Assembly (NCBI GenBank): GCA_014529385.2
Contig: CM043963.1
Coordinates: 105,427,912 to 105,491,911 of the forward strand
Origin: Adiantum capillus-veneris
Lineage: Eukaryota > Streptophyta > Polypodiopsida > Polypodiales > Pteridaceae
Direction: 5' to 3'
Length of the DNA: 64,000 bases
A program made the translations under genes and the position numbers. Every line of letters begins with the position of its first letter. Within the stretch, counting starts at the first letter, position 1. Shown here one piece after another: positions 11,212 through 23,300 of the stretch. The notes under the pieces are model-generated. The model was not told the origin of the DNA, did not search any database, and saw nothing but the letters and a program-made list of their open reading frames with translations.

Positions 11212-11625
11212 ACTTAACTCGCCGAGTTGAGAGGAATGCAAACGGTTGGAGACGTGTCCACGTAACTTGCCGAGTTACGTGGACTTATGACGTGTATGCC
11301 ACGTCATTATTGAGAGCTTTTACAAGAAGGCATCCACGTAACTCACCGAGTTACGTGGCTTGTCTATGTAGCAATCTAGTAGGCTTTGCCATGTAACTCA
11401 CCAAGTTAGTGGCTTGCCTATGTTGGCATAGCCACATTACTCGATGAGTTACGTGGCAATACCGTGTGTGGATGTACGTGGAAATAACATGTCACCTTTG
11501 TGGCATGACCACATCACTCGACGAGTTACGTGGAGCTTCTTACCAGTAACTCACCGAGTTCTAGAAGTATGCCACGCATCACAATTTCCTGCTTCGGGCA
11601 CGAGGGTAACTCGGTGAGTTAGCCG
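11212..11625. repeat. Cluster of eight short inverted repeats (core AACTC-n-GAGTT)
   Basis: Near-palindromes lie at 11216-11228, 11257-11283, 11334-11358, 11389-11412, 11431-11457, 11509-11533, 11546-11561 and 11606-11621. The best have 11-base perfect arms: CCACGTAACTC with GAGTTACGTGG around ACC at 11334-11358, and TCCACGTAACT with AGTTACGTGGA around TGCCG at 11257-11283. The sequence between copies is not repeated. The cluster lies directly upstream of a decayed retropepsin ORF. Its role is unknown. Confidence 0.85.
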
Positions 11626-11627
11626 CA

Positions 11628-12545
11628 TTGCGGAGGTCACGCTTGGGTGCGAACTATGGGAAGTGGGTACACTCTATCTTGCATACACCCCAAATTTCTA
11701 TGTGGGAGTTTCATGAAGAAATTATCAACATCATAAAGATAAAATGCAAAGTACCAAGTGAGCAGGAACCTGATCTAGTCAAGAGTCAAATGAATCAACA
11801 TATTGAATCAATTTTGGATGTTTATGAGGTAGATATTAAAAAATAATTCTCACAAGCTATAGTGATTTTGAATCAAGTTACACCCGAGGTAAGACATGGT
11901 CATTTAAATGATGATGGAGGTGAGGAAATTGTACCTAGGAGTCACTTTTTTGGAAATTGCTGGGCGAGAGCTACAACAAAGACATTGTTAGTCTTGGTGA
12001 AAATTATGAGCTTATTTTAGCACTTGTGGATCATGGTTCAAAGATTAACCTTATGGAAAAAAGCTTGCACCAAAAGGGAAAGTGGCCTATTGATGTGGAT
12101 CATGGTTGGCAGATTCGAGGTGCCAATACCTAACCATGCAAACTTTATGGTGCATGTGAAAATGTGAAGGTACTACCCGGATATATTAGTTATGAACAAG
12201 ATTTTTGTATAGGAGCATTCCTCTGATCGAGTCATTTTGGGGTAGCCATGTATCATGGATGCGCGTATGGAAATAAAGGTGTTGGATGATGGTTGAGCTT
12301 ATGCAAGAATCCAAAGTGGAGATAGTAAAAGAGCTATTCAATTTTTAACTTTGTGTGTTGACCATGGTAGAAATAAAGATAGCTTACAAGATCAGCCATT
12401 GCCAAAGATCCATGAAGATTTTAAAAAGTACACATTTGCTCAAGATTTCTTCGGGGGGTGCCACTATAAGGTGGAGCTATGGTGGTGCACAAAAGAGGAA
12501 GTTCTCGCAAAAATAGTTTTTTTTGCGGATTTTTATGGTTAACAT
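11628..12545 (+). pseudogene. Decayed retroelement protease fragment
   Basis: The first open stretch (11628-11846, 72 codons) has no firm identity. After a stop, a frame near 11950-12130 gives ILALVDHGSKINLMEKSL and GKWPIDVDHGW, which looks like a retropepsin active-site region with D-H-G in place of D-S/T-G. Further pieces in shifted frames (VILG, ARMEIKVLDDG, AYARIQSGD, IQFLTLCVDHGRNKD) match the order expected for the rest of such a domain. Several stops and frameshifts make it a pseudogene. No LTRs for it are identified. Confidence 0.6.
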
Positions 12546-12629
12546 CTGAAGGTTTAGCTTCATATAGAAAGTTTAATGAAATGCCAAAGTGGGAAAAGTA
12601 GTATGTTATTAGTGTGCAAAGTGAGTTAC

Positions 12630-13190
12630 AGGGCTATGACGTACTGAGTAGATCAGATCAGATTTTAGAAAAAATTAGACCAGACCATGTCAGATTTCAG
12701 AACAATTTTTTTTTGCTCAACAATGTTTATATCAAAATTTCAGAACAAATTAGACCTGAGTAGAACAGATTAGACTAGACCAGATTAGATGTTTGAACAA
12801 AAATTCTCAACTAAAAATGTTCATATCAAAATTTCAAAACAGATCAGACTAGAGTTCATAGCAAATTAGAAAAGACCAGACCAGATTTAAAAACAGATTA
12901 CACCAGATCAAATCAGAGTTTAGAATAAAAATTCTCAGCTCAACGATGTTCATATTAGAATTTCAAAACAGACGAGACCAGGTTTCAGAGCAGATCAAAC
13001 CATACCAGACCAAATTTCAGAACATAATAAAATAAATCAGACCAGATTTCAAAAAAAAAACTCAACTTTCATATCAAAATTTCATAACAAACCGGACCAA
13101 ACCAGCTTTCAGTACAGATTAAACCATACCAGATCAGATTTTTGACAAAAAAATTCAGCCCAACAATGTTCATATCAGATTTTCAATTAT
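12630..13190. repeat. Degenerate ~95-125 bp tandem repeat rich in AGACCAGA
   Basis: Units marked by CTCAAC(AATGTTCATATCAAAATTTCA) start near 12713, 12808, 12932, 13060 and 13155. Between them lie many short AGACCAGATT / AGATTAGACC words. No coding potential. Confidence 0.75.
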
Positions 13191-13866
13191 TTCAACGGAG
13201 AGGGAATGTGAAAAAGAAGAGAGGAAGAGAAAGGTGCAGGGGCATTTAAGTGTACTTTTTCTTGTCAAGTGGGCTTACCAAGCTGTCCAGCTTATAAACT
13301 TGACAACCAACAACTAAGACCTTACTAGGTTAAGTTGTGTGTTGCGAGGTATGAAAGGCACCAAGGAAGAGGATAGTAGGGTATGTTGCTCTCAGTTTGA
13401 GTGTGAAGTGTGAATCTGAGTGAGAGACAAGGGTGTTGAGGCAATCGTTACATTTTGCCTTTGATATTGGGGACAAATCACTAGAAATCTTGCAACTCTT
13501 CTATGTTTGCTTTTAGTTCTTTCACATCGCAAAACACTTCTGTGTTCCTCCCTCTATATCTAATCTTTTTGGTAGGTTTTCCTCGTGCTGGTGAATTAAT
13601 CTAACAAGTGAAACATGAATTGTAAAATTCATATGGCTTGCCAGGTTTTAGTGTGAAAAGGAGTACATTGCAGATGGCATGGTTCATGAAGTTGCAAGTT
13701 TGACATTATTTAGTCTTGGTAGTTAATTTGTCTCTTGGTGCATGAGCATTTGTCACAATGTGATGTGAAAACAAGGTTCTCTTTGAAACAATTTTTGCTT
13801 AATTGCGTAGGGCAACATACATGCCAAGTTTGGTGTTTCCTGAGAAGCATTACACATTGACTATCC
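13191..13866. other. Unassigned sequence downstream of Helitron helicase
   Basis: No supported gene. The part next to 13866 should hold the last decayed Helitron codons and its 3' terminus, because the helicase motif-VI region ends at stops at 13867. A terminal CTRR with hairpin was not identified with confidence. Confidence 0.5.
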
Positions 13867-14395
13867 CTAGGCCCTATGGATTGTGCATGCGGAGGCGGCT
13901 TGTATAGGGAATTGCAAGCAGGAAATTGTGTTCAAGTGGTTTTTCCCAACTTGGAACTGCTGCATGATTCTCTTTATTGGTGTCCATGAGGAGAAGATTG
14001 TACTGCAATAGCTATGCCTGTTTTCATACCTTGCTTTGCAGTCAGCTTTTTGGTCATTGAAGTGCATCCACACTACTTGCTGATCTTGCACCTTGCTCGT
14101 TGTCATGAAGGTGCCATCAGCCCCATTCACAAGGCCATCAACAATATCCAAGTTTCCGGAGCATATCTCAATGAGAATACCCTCTTTTAGGCAAAGGATT
14201 GAATGAAGACCGCCCGTCGCTTTTGCATCTTTGATGAAACCAAATTTCTTGCTATAGCTCTTGTTTCTCTTGTCAATTGCCATGAGAGTATGCGGCTCAG
14301 AGGTGAGAAAGTTGAACACTGATTTTTTGTGTCTATCCTTGCAAGCATTTGTGTAATAAAGATGAGACACTAGCTCCTTATCCAAAGGTTGTCGC
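13867..14395 (-). pseudogene. Helitron Pif1-type helicase, C-terminal fragment
   Basis: Helitrons use a fused Rep nuclease and 5'-3' helicase to move by rolling-circle replication. This fragment carries the late helicase motifs: LKEGILIEICSGNLDIVDGLVNGADG (residues ~68-93, the motif V region; quoted in part) and LQFPIQAASACTIHRA at the end (motif VI, normally followed by QG). The next codons are TAG, GGA and TAG, so the gene is broken inside motif VI. The fragment begins at the target duplication of Copia-C (14391-14395). Its upstream continuation is at 19947-20099. Confidence 0.85.
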
Positions 14396-14587
14396 TGAAG
14401 GAGTACGAGCGGAAGTGCGACGCGAGAGAGAGTGCGAGAAGAAGAGCACGACGATATGGTGAACTCGCTCTACTGTAATGTGTAGAGCATAGTGAGTTCT
14501 TATTAGGTTTTTACAAAAGAATATGTGTACATACCTGGCGGCCCGCCCACTTACCTGGGCGACCACATTGGGCTTTATACCCCAACA
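14396..14587 (-). repeat. Copia-C 3' LTR
   Basis: Element orientation TGTTGGGGTATAAAGCCC to CTCGTACTCCTTCA, 192 bp. The purine-rich AGGTGGGAGGT directly upstream (14588-14598, minus strand) is the polypurine tract. Confidence 0.95.
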
Positions 14588-14676
14588 ACCTCCCACCTAA
14601 AGTCCAATGTGGTACTTTAAGTGTGAGAGAAGCTACTATACAAGCTAATATACAAGAGATGTAGAGAAGTGATGTA

Positions 14677-17600
14677 CTACCCTACACCTAACTGCTTGCG
14701 AAAATGCGCAAAGCTCTCTGAGGGAAGTCCTTTTGTAAGTAGATCAGCAGGATTTTCTGTGGTGTGAACTTTGACAAGCTGAAGTTGCTTATCCTCGAGC
14801 ATTTCCCTGATGAAATGATACTTCACATCCACATGCTTTGTCTTTGAGTGATAAACTGGATTGCGAGCCAATTGTATAGCACTTTGACTATCACAATATA
14901 ACACAGGCATCTCTTCTTTGATTCCCAAATCTATTACTAGTCGATTAAGCCAAATTGATTCTTTGCATGCCTCTGATGCTGCAACATATTCAGCCTCTGT
15001 AGTAGACTGAGTAACACAATCTTGTAATCTAGAACGCCATGATACTGCTCCACCAGCCAATGTAAAGACATACCCTAACGTAGACCTTCGGTTGTTTAAG
15101 TCACCTGCATAATCTGAGTCTGTAAAACCCTTTACACTTAGCTCCTTACTCCCATAGCATATACGCATACTCTTTGTAGCTTTCAGGTATCTCAATATTC
15201 CGTTCACTGCCTCCCAATGTTTCTTGCCTGGGTTTGACATGTATCGACTTACTACTCCCACTGTAAACGCAATGTCTGGGTGAGTAGCAATCATTGCATA
15301 CATCAAACTACCCACTGCAGACGCATATGGAATCTTATCCATTTCAGCCTGTTCTTCCTCAGACACAGGACAATCTTGTTTGCTAAGTTTCACATATGGT
15401 GGCAATGGAACACTCAGTGCCTTTCCCTTCTCCATATTGAAACGTTGCAAAACCTTGTCAATATACTCTGTTTGAGATAACCAAATCAACTTCTTTGATC
15501 TGTCTCTCTCAATGCGCATACCAAGTATATGACTTGCCTCACCCATGTCTTTCATGTCAAACGATTTTGCCATCTTTGACTTCAAAGCTGAAATTTCTTC
15601 CAAGTGCTTGCCAGCAATTAACATGTCATCCACATACAAAATAAGGATCAGCCAACTACCATCCTTAGCCTTCTTTGTATATAGACAGTGATCGAACTCA
15701 CTACGTTTGTAGCCTTGAGAAAGCATAAACTTGTGGAATTTATGGTACCATGCCCTCAGTGATTGTTTTAAGCCATAAAGACTCTTTAACAACTGGCATA
15801 CCCAATCTTCCTTGCCTTTCTCAACAAACCCTTCTGGCTGCTGCATGTAAATTTCCACATCTAAATCACCATGCAAGAACGCTGTCTTGACATCCATTTG
15901 GTGCAACACCAAATCTAATATGGCAACGAATGCAAGAAAGCATCTCAATGTAGTCATCTTGACCACCGGAGAGAAGACTTCATCAAAGTCAATGCCTTGT
16001 TCTTGCTTAAAGCCCTTGGCAACAAGCCTTGCTTTGTACTTTGGCTGACTATCATAAGCGGTGATGTTATACCTGTAAACCCATTTACAAGGTAGAGCCT
16101 TTTTGACCTGTGGTAATTTAACTAGCTTCCATGTTTTGTTTTTATGCAGAGCTGTCATCTCTGACTGCATGGCCAATTGCCAATTCCCGGAGTCCTTCAT
16201 TTGCACTGCTTCCTTGTAACATGAAGGCTCATTGCAATCAGTCAACATGACATAGTTCATAGATGGAACAAACCTATCAGGAGGTTGTGTGACACGTCCA
16301 GATCTACGCACAATAGGTGGCTCAGGCTCAGCCACAACCTGTGGTTCCACTCTATCCTGTCCTTGCTCCTCTTGAGCCTTGACATTTTGTCTTGCACGTG
16401 CAGGTCCATCTTCTTGGAAGACAACTCTTCTAATCTCCTCAACCCTCTCTGGTTTAGAATGATATTTGGATTCATTAAAGTGAACATCATTGCTGCGGAC
16501 AACCTTTCTGGATTCGGGATCCCAAAGTCTGTACCCCATCTCACCAGAATTACCATAGCCTAGAAAGATGCACTTTCTACTCTTTGGCTCAAGTTTGTTC
16601 CTAAATTCCTTTGGAACGTGAGTATATGCCTCACAGCCAAAGACTCTGAGATGCTTGTATGAGGGCATTTTGCCTGACCATACCATCTCTGGCACTGAAT
16701 CCTTCTGCAAAACCTTGCTAGGAGATCTATTTACAAGATGAACAACTGTTGATACAGCTTCAGCCCAAAACCCATTTGGCAGCTGTGCATTAGACAACAT
16801 ACTTCTGACCTTCTCTTGTATGGTCCTATTCATCCTCTCAGCAACACCATTTTGAGGAGGATTGTAAGGAGCAGTAAGTTCACGTTTTATACCTTTTGAC
16901 TCACAAAAGTCCTGAAAGGCCTTTGAAACGTACTCTCCACCATTGTCAGTGCGTAAGCATTTAAGCTTCTTGCCACTCCGATTCTCCACAAGTGTCACAA
17001 ACGTTTTGAAAACACTAAACGCTTCATCCTTGTGCTTGAGAAAGTAAAACCATACTTTCCTCGAGTAATCATCTATACATTTCATAAAGTAAGAAGCTCC
17101 CGCTAGAGATAGGTTAGGCATAGGTCCACACAAATCACTATGAACAAGTGCCAACTGTGTATCTTTTCTACTGCTTCTATGCTTATGTGGCTGCTGTGTT
17201 TGCTTACCATACAGACAATGTTCACAGAATTCAAAATCATTAAATGAAAAGCCAGGCAAATAACCAGAACGAGACAAGATTTCCATTCCCTTCTTGGACA
17301 TATGTCCTAACCGGCTATGCCACAAAGAAACGTTCGGCTGCTCGGTTACATTGATTACATTTTTAGAGACATTTGATACATAAATCATGTAAAGTCCTCC
17401 AGACTTTACTCCATGTGCTACTATTATAGAACCCTTGGATATCTTCCACATGTTTTGTCCAAAAGTGGTGACATAGCCAGCATCATAAAGTAAACCTGTG
17501 CTGATCAAGCTCTTTGTAATTGCGGGAACATGTCTCACATTCTTCAGCGTGAAAGAAGAGCCATTCTGAAACTTCAATTGAACATCTCCAACACCTAAGA

Positions 17601-18657
17601 TCTCACATGTCTGCCCATTGCCTAGCCGAACATGATCTTTAGTGGTCACATAAGAGGTAAACCACTCCTTGTTTGGAGACACATGAAGTGATGCCCCTGA
17701 GTCTATAATCCAGTCACTCAGTGCGTTTCCATCAGATGCTGTAAGAAGAGTTGAGTCCATTGTATTCTTCAAGAAGTAGATGTCTCCTGACACGAGACTG
17801 TCATCCTCTGCAACAGTGTTTGTCACATTTATTTCTTGAATCTTCACTGAGGACTTGTTCTTCTCATCATGGTCTTCAGCTTTCTCTTTGCCTTTTTCGG
17901 CTTTCCATTCTCTGCAGTCTCTTTTCATGTGACCCTTCTTGCCACAATGGTAACATTCTATGTCACTCTTGCCTTTAGCACTGCGGGACTTGCTACGAGA
18001 CTGATTCCTCTTTCCACCTTTGTACTTTTCTTTGGTCCTTCCCCTGACAACTAAGGCTGTTCCTTTGCCTTTGTCCATTGTCTTTCTATTGGTTTCTTCA
18101 GTAAGCAGACTTCCTTCTACACCTGCTATGTTCAAACCATCTGGAGGTGCAGAATTACTCAAAGCTGTGCGAAAAGTGTCCCAACTTTCCGGCAATGTGA
18201 TCAACAGGAACATAGCTCTAACAGGTTCATCAAACTTGACACCTTGAGCTGACAACTGACTGTAGATGGTGTTGAATTCATTCAGATGATTGGACATAGG
18301 GGTCCCTTCTTTCATCTTCAAGTCAACAAGCTTCTTAAGCCAGTATACCTATGAAGCTGCACTCTGCTTCTCATAAAGATCACTCAGCTTTATCCATGCT
18401 TGATAAGCCGACATCTCGTCTGCTACATTGAAGTAAACGCTTTCTGCCAAAGTCAGCATAATGGTAGAAAGTGCCAATTCATCCATTTCGCTCCATTCAT
18501 CTTCGTCCATATCTTCTGGTTTTATCCCCTTGAGCTTTATAGGTTTTATCTGCTTCTTTTGTACCAACACATGCCAAATCTGCTTCTTCCACAATGGGAA
18601 ATTGGTTCCATCCAGCTTCTTGATATTGTAAAGAGCAGTGTCCTGTGATCCAGCCAT
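14677..18657 (-). pseudogene. Copia-C gag-pol polyprotein (one in-frame stop)
   Basis: Starts at MAGSQDTALYNIKKLDGTNF (18657). A TAG at 18349-18351 interrupts gag, and the same frame then runs 1,214 codons to 14677. Numbering from the Met after the stop (18321): zinc knuckle C123-C136, protease D207-S-G, H2C2 H335/H340/C366/C369, integrase D396, D459 and E495, RT YVDD 896-899, RNase H D1068, E1109 and D1144. The order protease-integrase-RT-RNase H defines Ty1/copia. All catalytic residues are present. The stop follows gag residue ~102, so without readthrough only a short N-terminal gag piece would be made. Confidence 0.93.
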
Positions 18658-19740
18658 AGCTACGCTTCACAATAGTTTACTTTCCTGGGAAAAATTCGGC
18701 AGAGTTTCCCCTGTAAACTGACCTCTGAACCAATATCAACCTGTCAAATGAACCAAGAAAGCTTCAGATTCTGCAAAAATTTTGGCAGAGTCTCCTTTGT
18801 AAAATGGCTCTGGTGTACTTAAAACAGACCAAAAAACAGCTCAAAAAACACTGTCTCTCTGACACTGTAAGCTGTGGGTAAACCTGTCCTGCACCTGTAC
18901 TGTCTCTGACTGTCCTGTCACTGTCCTGTAAGCATAGACTACGACAATGCCTCAACGATAGTAAAGCAAAGATGCAATCCCAACTGTCTAACTCACAGTC
19001 AATACATCCTAGCTGCCTATCTAAGGGTGCTCGAGGGATTGCTCCAAGACTTGTATCACCGAAAGGATCTCAACATTCGAGAATCCCCCAGCTCAATAAA
19101 ACCTCACTCGACCCTCAACAAAGGCTGCAGTAAATCTGACAGTACATAGACTTTCCACAAAGTCATACATCCACAAATTTCCCACTATATGCTGTAACCG
19201 CTGCGGCGGTTGTTTGCTGCGTGACTCACAGCCAGCAAACCCTCAACAAACATACATCATCTCTGACAATACATCCCATGTGGAAGTACCTGCAATGTCA
19301 GGATGAAATCTGGAATATCAAGCAACAAACACAAGCTACCTGATGAACTAGTGGATGTCGCCTACAGTCTGTGTGTAGATGCGCCTGTGTCGTATGTGAC
19401 ACGCCTCCAAGAACTGTGAGCCGTCCTTCGATGTGTAGACAGCCACAAATCAGCACTCTGGGAGTGTCGATATCCTCAGCACCTGCAGTCGTAGGCCGAA
19501 AACCCCAAATTTGCAGAGTTGGATCTGCACCCGCTGAGACCATGTAGTTGAAAATGGCTTGCGCAGAACTTTGTCGAAGCCGAACGGTGACCGAGATGAC
19601 CTCAGAATGAAATTCTGAGCACACCAAGCCCTACGGGCTTATCCACAAGATTTGGGGCCGTGTCTTTGCCTGTCAAATTTCACTCCAATCTGAGTTGGTG
19701 ACTCTAGCCTCCTCCAGTGCTGCCCCGAGCCTCGATCTGA
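18658..19740 (-). other. Copia-C 5' leader
   Basis: About 1.1 kb without a gene. It carries an ~80 bp block (19053-19134) conserved in the leader of Copia-A (30190-30272), including GAGCTGGGGGATTCTCGAA. It also has a motif just upstream of the gag start (18685-18709, GGAAACTCTGCCGAATTTTT on the minus strand) that is present in Copia-A at 30486-30510. A weaker second copy lies near 18775-18796. Confidence 0.75.
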
Positions 19741-19752
19741 GCTCTGTTACCA
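19741..19752 (-). other. Copia-C primer binding site
   Basis: Minus strand TGGTAACAGAGC, one mismatch from the initiator tRNA-Met site TGGTATCAGAGC, two bases inside the 5' LTR. Confidence 0.88.
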
Positions 19753-19754
19753 GT

Positions 19755-19946
19755 TGAAGGAGTACGAGCGGAAGTGCGACGCGAGAGAGAGTGCGACAAG
19801 AAGAGCACGACGATATGGTGAACTCGCTCTACTGTAATGTTTAGAGCATAGTGAGTTCTTATTAGGTTTTTACAAAAGAATATGTGTACATACCTGGCGG
19901 CCCGCCCACTTACCCGGGCGACCACATTGGGCTTTATACCCCAACA
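19755..19946 (-). repeat. Copia-C 5' LTR
   Basis: 192 bp, nearly identical to 14396-14587, with terminal TG..CA and the flanking duplication GTCGC. Confidence 0.95.
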
Positions 19947-20099
19947 GTCGCAAGTACAGGTTGTTTAGGACATCAAGGTCTTTCTGTTTGTGTTGCCCCA
20001 TGCGTACGTTGTTTAAGATGTTTAAAAGATGAAGGTTATTTTTCGGCATCGGCTGCCTTAGTTCATAGCATTGTATATTTTCATTCCAATATGACGGGT
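19947..20099 (-). pseudogene. Helitron helicase, middle fragment
   Basis: A 153-base remnant between Copia-C and G2. Minus-strand translation gives SYWNENIQCYELRQPM and LLNILNNVRMGQHKQKDLDVLNNLYLRLL, which matches the region between helicase motifs III and IV of Helitron proteins (ELxQPMRQ, followed by LLNxxRxGxHTxED). Upstream sequence continues at 28966 and downstream sequence at 14395. Ends coincide with the two target duplications. Confidence 0.8.
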
Positions 20100-20663
20100 T
20101 GTTAACCCTCACGCACATTCCTATCACCTACAACGGATGCCGTATTATTTATTTGGTAGAGTCAGGTATAGAGCTTGTTGGTCCAATAGGAAAAGGTTAA
20201 GAGTGATCGCCGATGAGAGGCGCACTCAAACTAGAATATTCAAGGGATTAGTTGGCTAAGCATGGGCGCCCAAGTGTGAATGGGGCAAGGTCATATAAAA
20301 GTCAACTAGACCTAAAATTCACTCATTCTTTCATTTGTGCAATTGAAGAGTGCTCTTGCTCCATCTCCATCTTCTTCTTCCTCATCCCCTTATGTGTGTG
20401 TATGCGTGAGAGAGAGAGAGAGAGTGTGCATGTGTGATCGAGCATTGCGACGGCGACGAGGCGGTTGAGCGCGGCACAACGGCGTCTGCCTCTTCTTCGC
20501 GGCAAGGAATCCTCCACGACAACAAGCGTAGAGCGGTGAGAGACACACCATCGTCATCTTTGAGCTTACTAGTTTAGGCTAGTTGCATGCTTGGAGCCAT
20601 TTGTGGCTCGCACACAAGGTAAAGGCAAGTTCCTTGCATTGACATGTGCGACAAACACGCACA
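20100..20663 (+). repeat. G2 5' LTR
   Basis: 564 bp, TGTTAACCCTCACGC to GCACA. The TATA box TATAAAAG is at 20294-20301. A short GT/GA microsatellite near 20392-20436 replaces the long CA tract of G1. Confidence 0.93.
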
Positions 20664-20667
20664 TTTT

Positions 20668-20686
20668 TGGCGATGATGCCAGGGAA
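20668..20686 (+). other. G2 primer binding site, degenerate
   Basis: TGGCGATGATGCCAGGGA begins five bases after the LTR, a mutated form of the tRNA-Asp-type site seen in G1 and G3. Confidence 0.6.
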
Positions 20687-21391
20687 TGCCATACACTAAG
20701 CTTGAATGACACTCTGTGCTTCTTTGTGGTGCAATTTCAATTGTAGGAAAGGTAGGGAAGGAAGGTGTGTGTGTTGAGAAGAAGGAGTTTGTTTTGCTCT
20801 TGTGTATTTCTTTGTTAATGAGGTTTTGAAAGGTACTGTGTTTTCTGTGTGATAAGGTGTTAGTATTAAGGTTGTAGATTCGTAATGTTAGTTCTGTGTA
20901 AAGTACAGTAAGTAGGAAGTAGATCTGCTAGAGCTAATGAAGTGTGTTAGTATGTAACAGTAGGTGTATTAGTTGTAAGTAGGTAGGTAGAGTGTGTGTG
21001 TGTGCTCACGCGCCCAGCGCGGCCGCGACGACCTTATCCCCAAAAAAAAAAAAAAAAAAACTTAAAGGTAGAATTGGGATTGAGAATATCTGCCAGACCC
21101 AAGCCTAGACCCATGCCCAAGCTCATGCACAGGCTCAGGCCTTAGCCGCCCTTTAAAATTATGTATTTTAGCCTCACACGTAGCTAAAAATCGAGTTTTT
21201 TGAGGACCAACGTAGCTTCGGGTAACCAAAATGTTGTGCTGTAAAGCACATCGTGACCCTCTAAGTGATAAGTTCGTTTTGAGCTATCACACACTTTAAT
21301 AAAAAAACCGATCATTAAAAAACATATAAAAAAAGGGAGTGAAAACGGACGCCTAAAAAAGTAAGCGGTTAACCTTCGAGGTTATTCGCCG
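20687..21391 (+). other. G2 5' leader
   Basis: Noncoding and homologous to 7760-8443 of G1. It includes a run of A at about 21042-21060. Confidence 0.75.
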
Positions 21392-23300
21392 ACGCTTCTA
21401 GGGTGCCAAAGGCACATGCATCTGCGCTCTGTTCATGTGCTAGAGACGGAGCAACTAGAGAGAATTTAGATTTACGCGAGTTCTCGTTATCCACCTACCT
21501 TAGGTTCCGGGCCCTCAACGGGGACCCAAGGTAGTACAAACCAAGACCCAAACATAGCGGCTAGTGACTCTTCCTCTGACTACGACGTCATGGAGGGTTT
21601 CCTAATGCCTAGTCCCGATAGCTCAAGCCAAGACATGCATGCCATGGGCCCACGGTCCGGGCCGAGCGTGCTTAGCCGCTTGAAGGAAACCTTTAGTAGA
21701 GCCACTCGCTCCGAACATGGAGCTAATGATGTAAATGCGGGGGGTGGGGAAGTAAATTCGCCATTCATGACCAACGTAGACCCTATGCCCTTAGAGAGTG
21801 TGCACGTGAATACTCCATTCACTGCACCCCCTGAATTTTCAGAGTTATTTCCCTCCGAAGTTATATTACCTGATGGTAGAAGCCTTGCCTAAGTGCAAGA
21901 GGTTGAGCGATATATCATCGCGGCTAGGGAAAAGGAAGTCGAGAGCTTATGCAAGGCGGAGCAACGAAACGAGTTAAAAGCAAAAGCCCCTATGCCAATA
22001 TCCTTGCTAGGAGAGCAAGCGAGTGCTCCTGCTGACTTAGCAACTGCTAAGTGCCAACCCCTAGAAAGCAACATTGCATCTAGCTCAAAGGACACCCCTA
22101 GCACCTCAATCCTAGATGGAGCATTCTTAAATGAGAACTGGGAGTACGAACTACAAACGAAAACTCTTACCAACCTATACACAAGTCACACCTATCACGT
22201 GGGTTGGTTAGATGTCCTACAATCCACAATGGGTGTTACTAGTGTGGAGGATCAACAACAAAGAGTTTCTGAGGTCATCCATAGGGCTATTGAGCTAGAG
22301 AGACAGAACAAGGGGATCACCATGCCTTAAATGGGTCTCATGAGATTCTCGGATACAAAAAAGGCTATACAACCGACCTTATCGTAAATGGAGACTCCAT
22401 CCATAAGTCCGATGGATCCTCCATATGTTGTTTCGCCAGGGGTCTCAGTACAATCTGAGCCCACAAGTGATAGCTTTACCTTTCCAAGTCTAGCTCATCT
22501 TTCCCTTGATGACACCACGGCTACCATGCCTACCCCAATGATGGCATGCCAAGAAACACTCCATGGATCTCATTTGTTAGTAAAGCACCGCTACATGGTA
22601 GCTCAATACCTGCAATAGTACCTACAAGTGTGTACCAATCGTATACACCCATGGGTCCTCGTACTCATGTAGTCCCTACCCCTCCCATTGTTTCAACAAC
22701 CTATGCTCCACAACCACAATACCCAAGTTCATATTTCCATGGGACTATACCGGCTAGCATTAGCATGTCACATCCGACGTCTGCTATGCCTAGGGCCACA
22801 CATATGAACTTTGGGCCACCACATGGCACAACATTGTACCCAACGTGGAACCCAAGGGCTTCCTATGCGCCAAGCCCAATGCCAATACCTACTCCACATG
22901 TAGTCTCTGGAGCGCTTTCACCCACGGTGCCTGCTCACTTAGGTGACTTGCAACATTTGCTCAAGCTATCGGTCGATCTATCGCAGAGAATATGCGTAAC
23001 ACGCCTGATAGAGAGCCTAGAAGTAAGGCAATACAAATAGCCAAGCTCACACAAAAATTTAGTGGAGACGGGGATGTGAGAAAGCATATCAAAGTGTTTG
23101 AACAAATATGTGATTCTCTAGGAGAACACAATGACCTGCATAAGAGGAATGCTTTAAGCCTAACCTTAAGTGAAAAGGCTGGGGATCAGTATAGAACCCT
23201 AAGGGTGGAAGAAAAAACGATTTACCCTACTCTTAGGAGACTGTTCTTGAAAGTATACATACCAGAGGGAGTGCTTTGGGGTGTAGCCTCTCAACTCTAG
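21392..23300 (+). pseudogene. G2 gag N-terminal region and core
   Basis: Co-linear with G1 gag. The G1 start codon is ACG here (21392-21394). Stops occur at 21890-21892 (TAA, Glu in G1) and 22328-22330. A frameshift lies near 22545 and another near 22990-23040. The gag core is at 22992-23300, with VRKHIKVFEQICDSL, ALSLTLSEKAGDQYRTL and YPTLRRLFLKVYI. It ends in the TAG shared with G1 (23298-23300). Role as for G1 gag. This copy is more damaged. Confidence 0.78.

Larger units (their letters stand above)
14396..19946 (-). mobile_element. Copia-C, near-intact Ty1/copia element
   Basis: A 5,551 bp element with 192 bp LTRs (5' 19755-19946, 3' 14396-14587). They differ at only about three positions by eye, so insertion was recent. 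The 5 bp target duplication GTCGC is perfect (14391-14395, 19947-19951). It is inserted in the Helitron helicase. It encodes one gag-pol frame interrupted by a single stop in gag. LTR sequence differs from Copia-A and Copia-B. Confidence 0.96.

Noticed and set aside
11212-11625. CRISPR-like spaced repeats
   Set aside because: Copies vary in arm length and spacing (13-85 bases between them), there are no uniform spacers, and the context is a eukaryotic transposon-rich region.
19931-19940. TATAAAGC in the Copia-C LTR as promoter
   Set aside because: It lies only ~8 bases from the LTR start, leaving almost no U3 upstream, so it is not convincing as the promoter.
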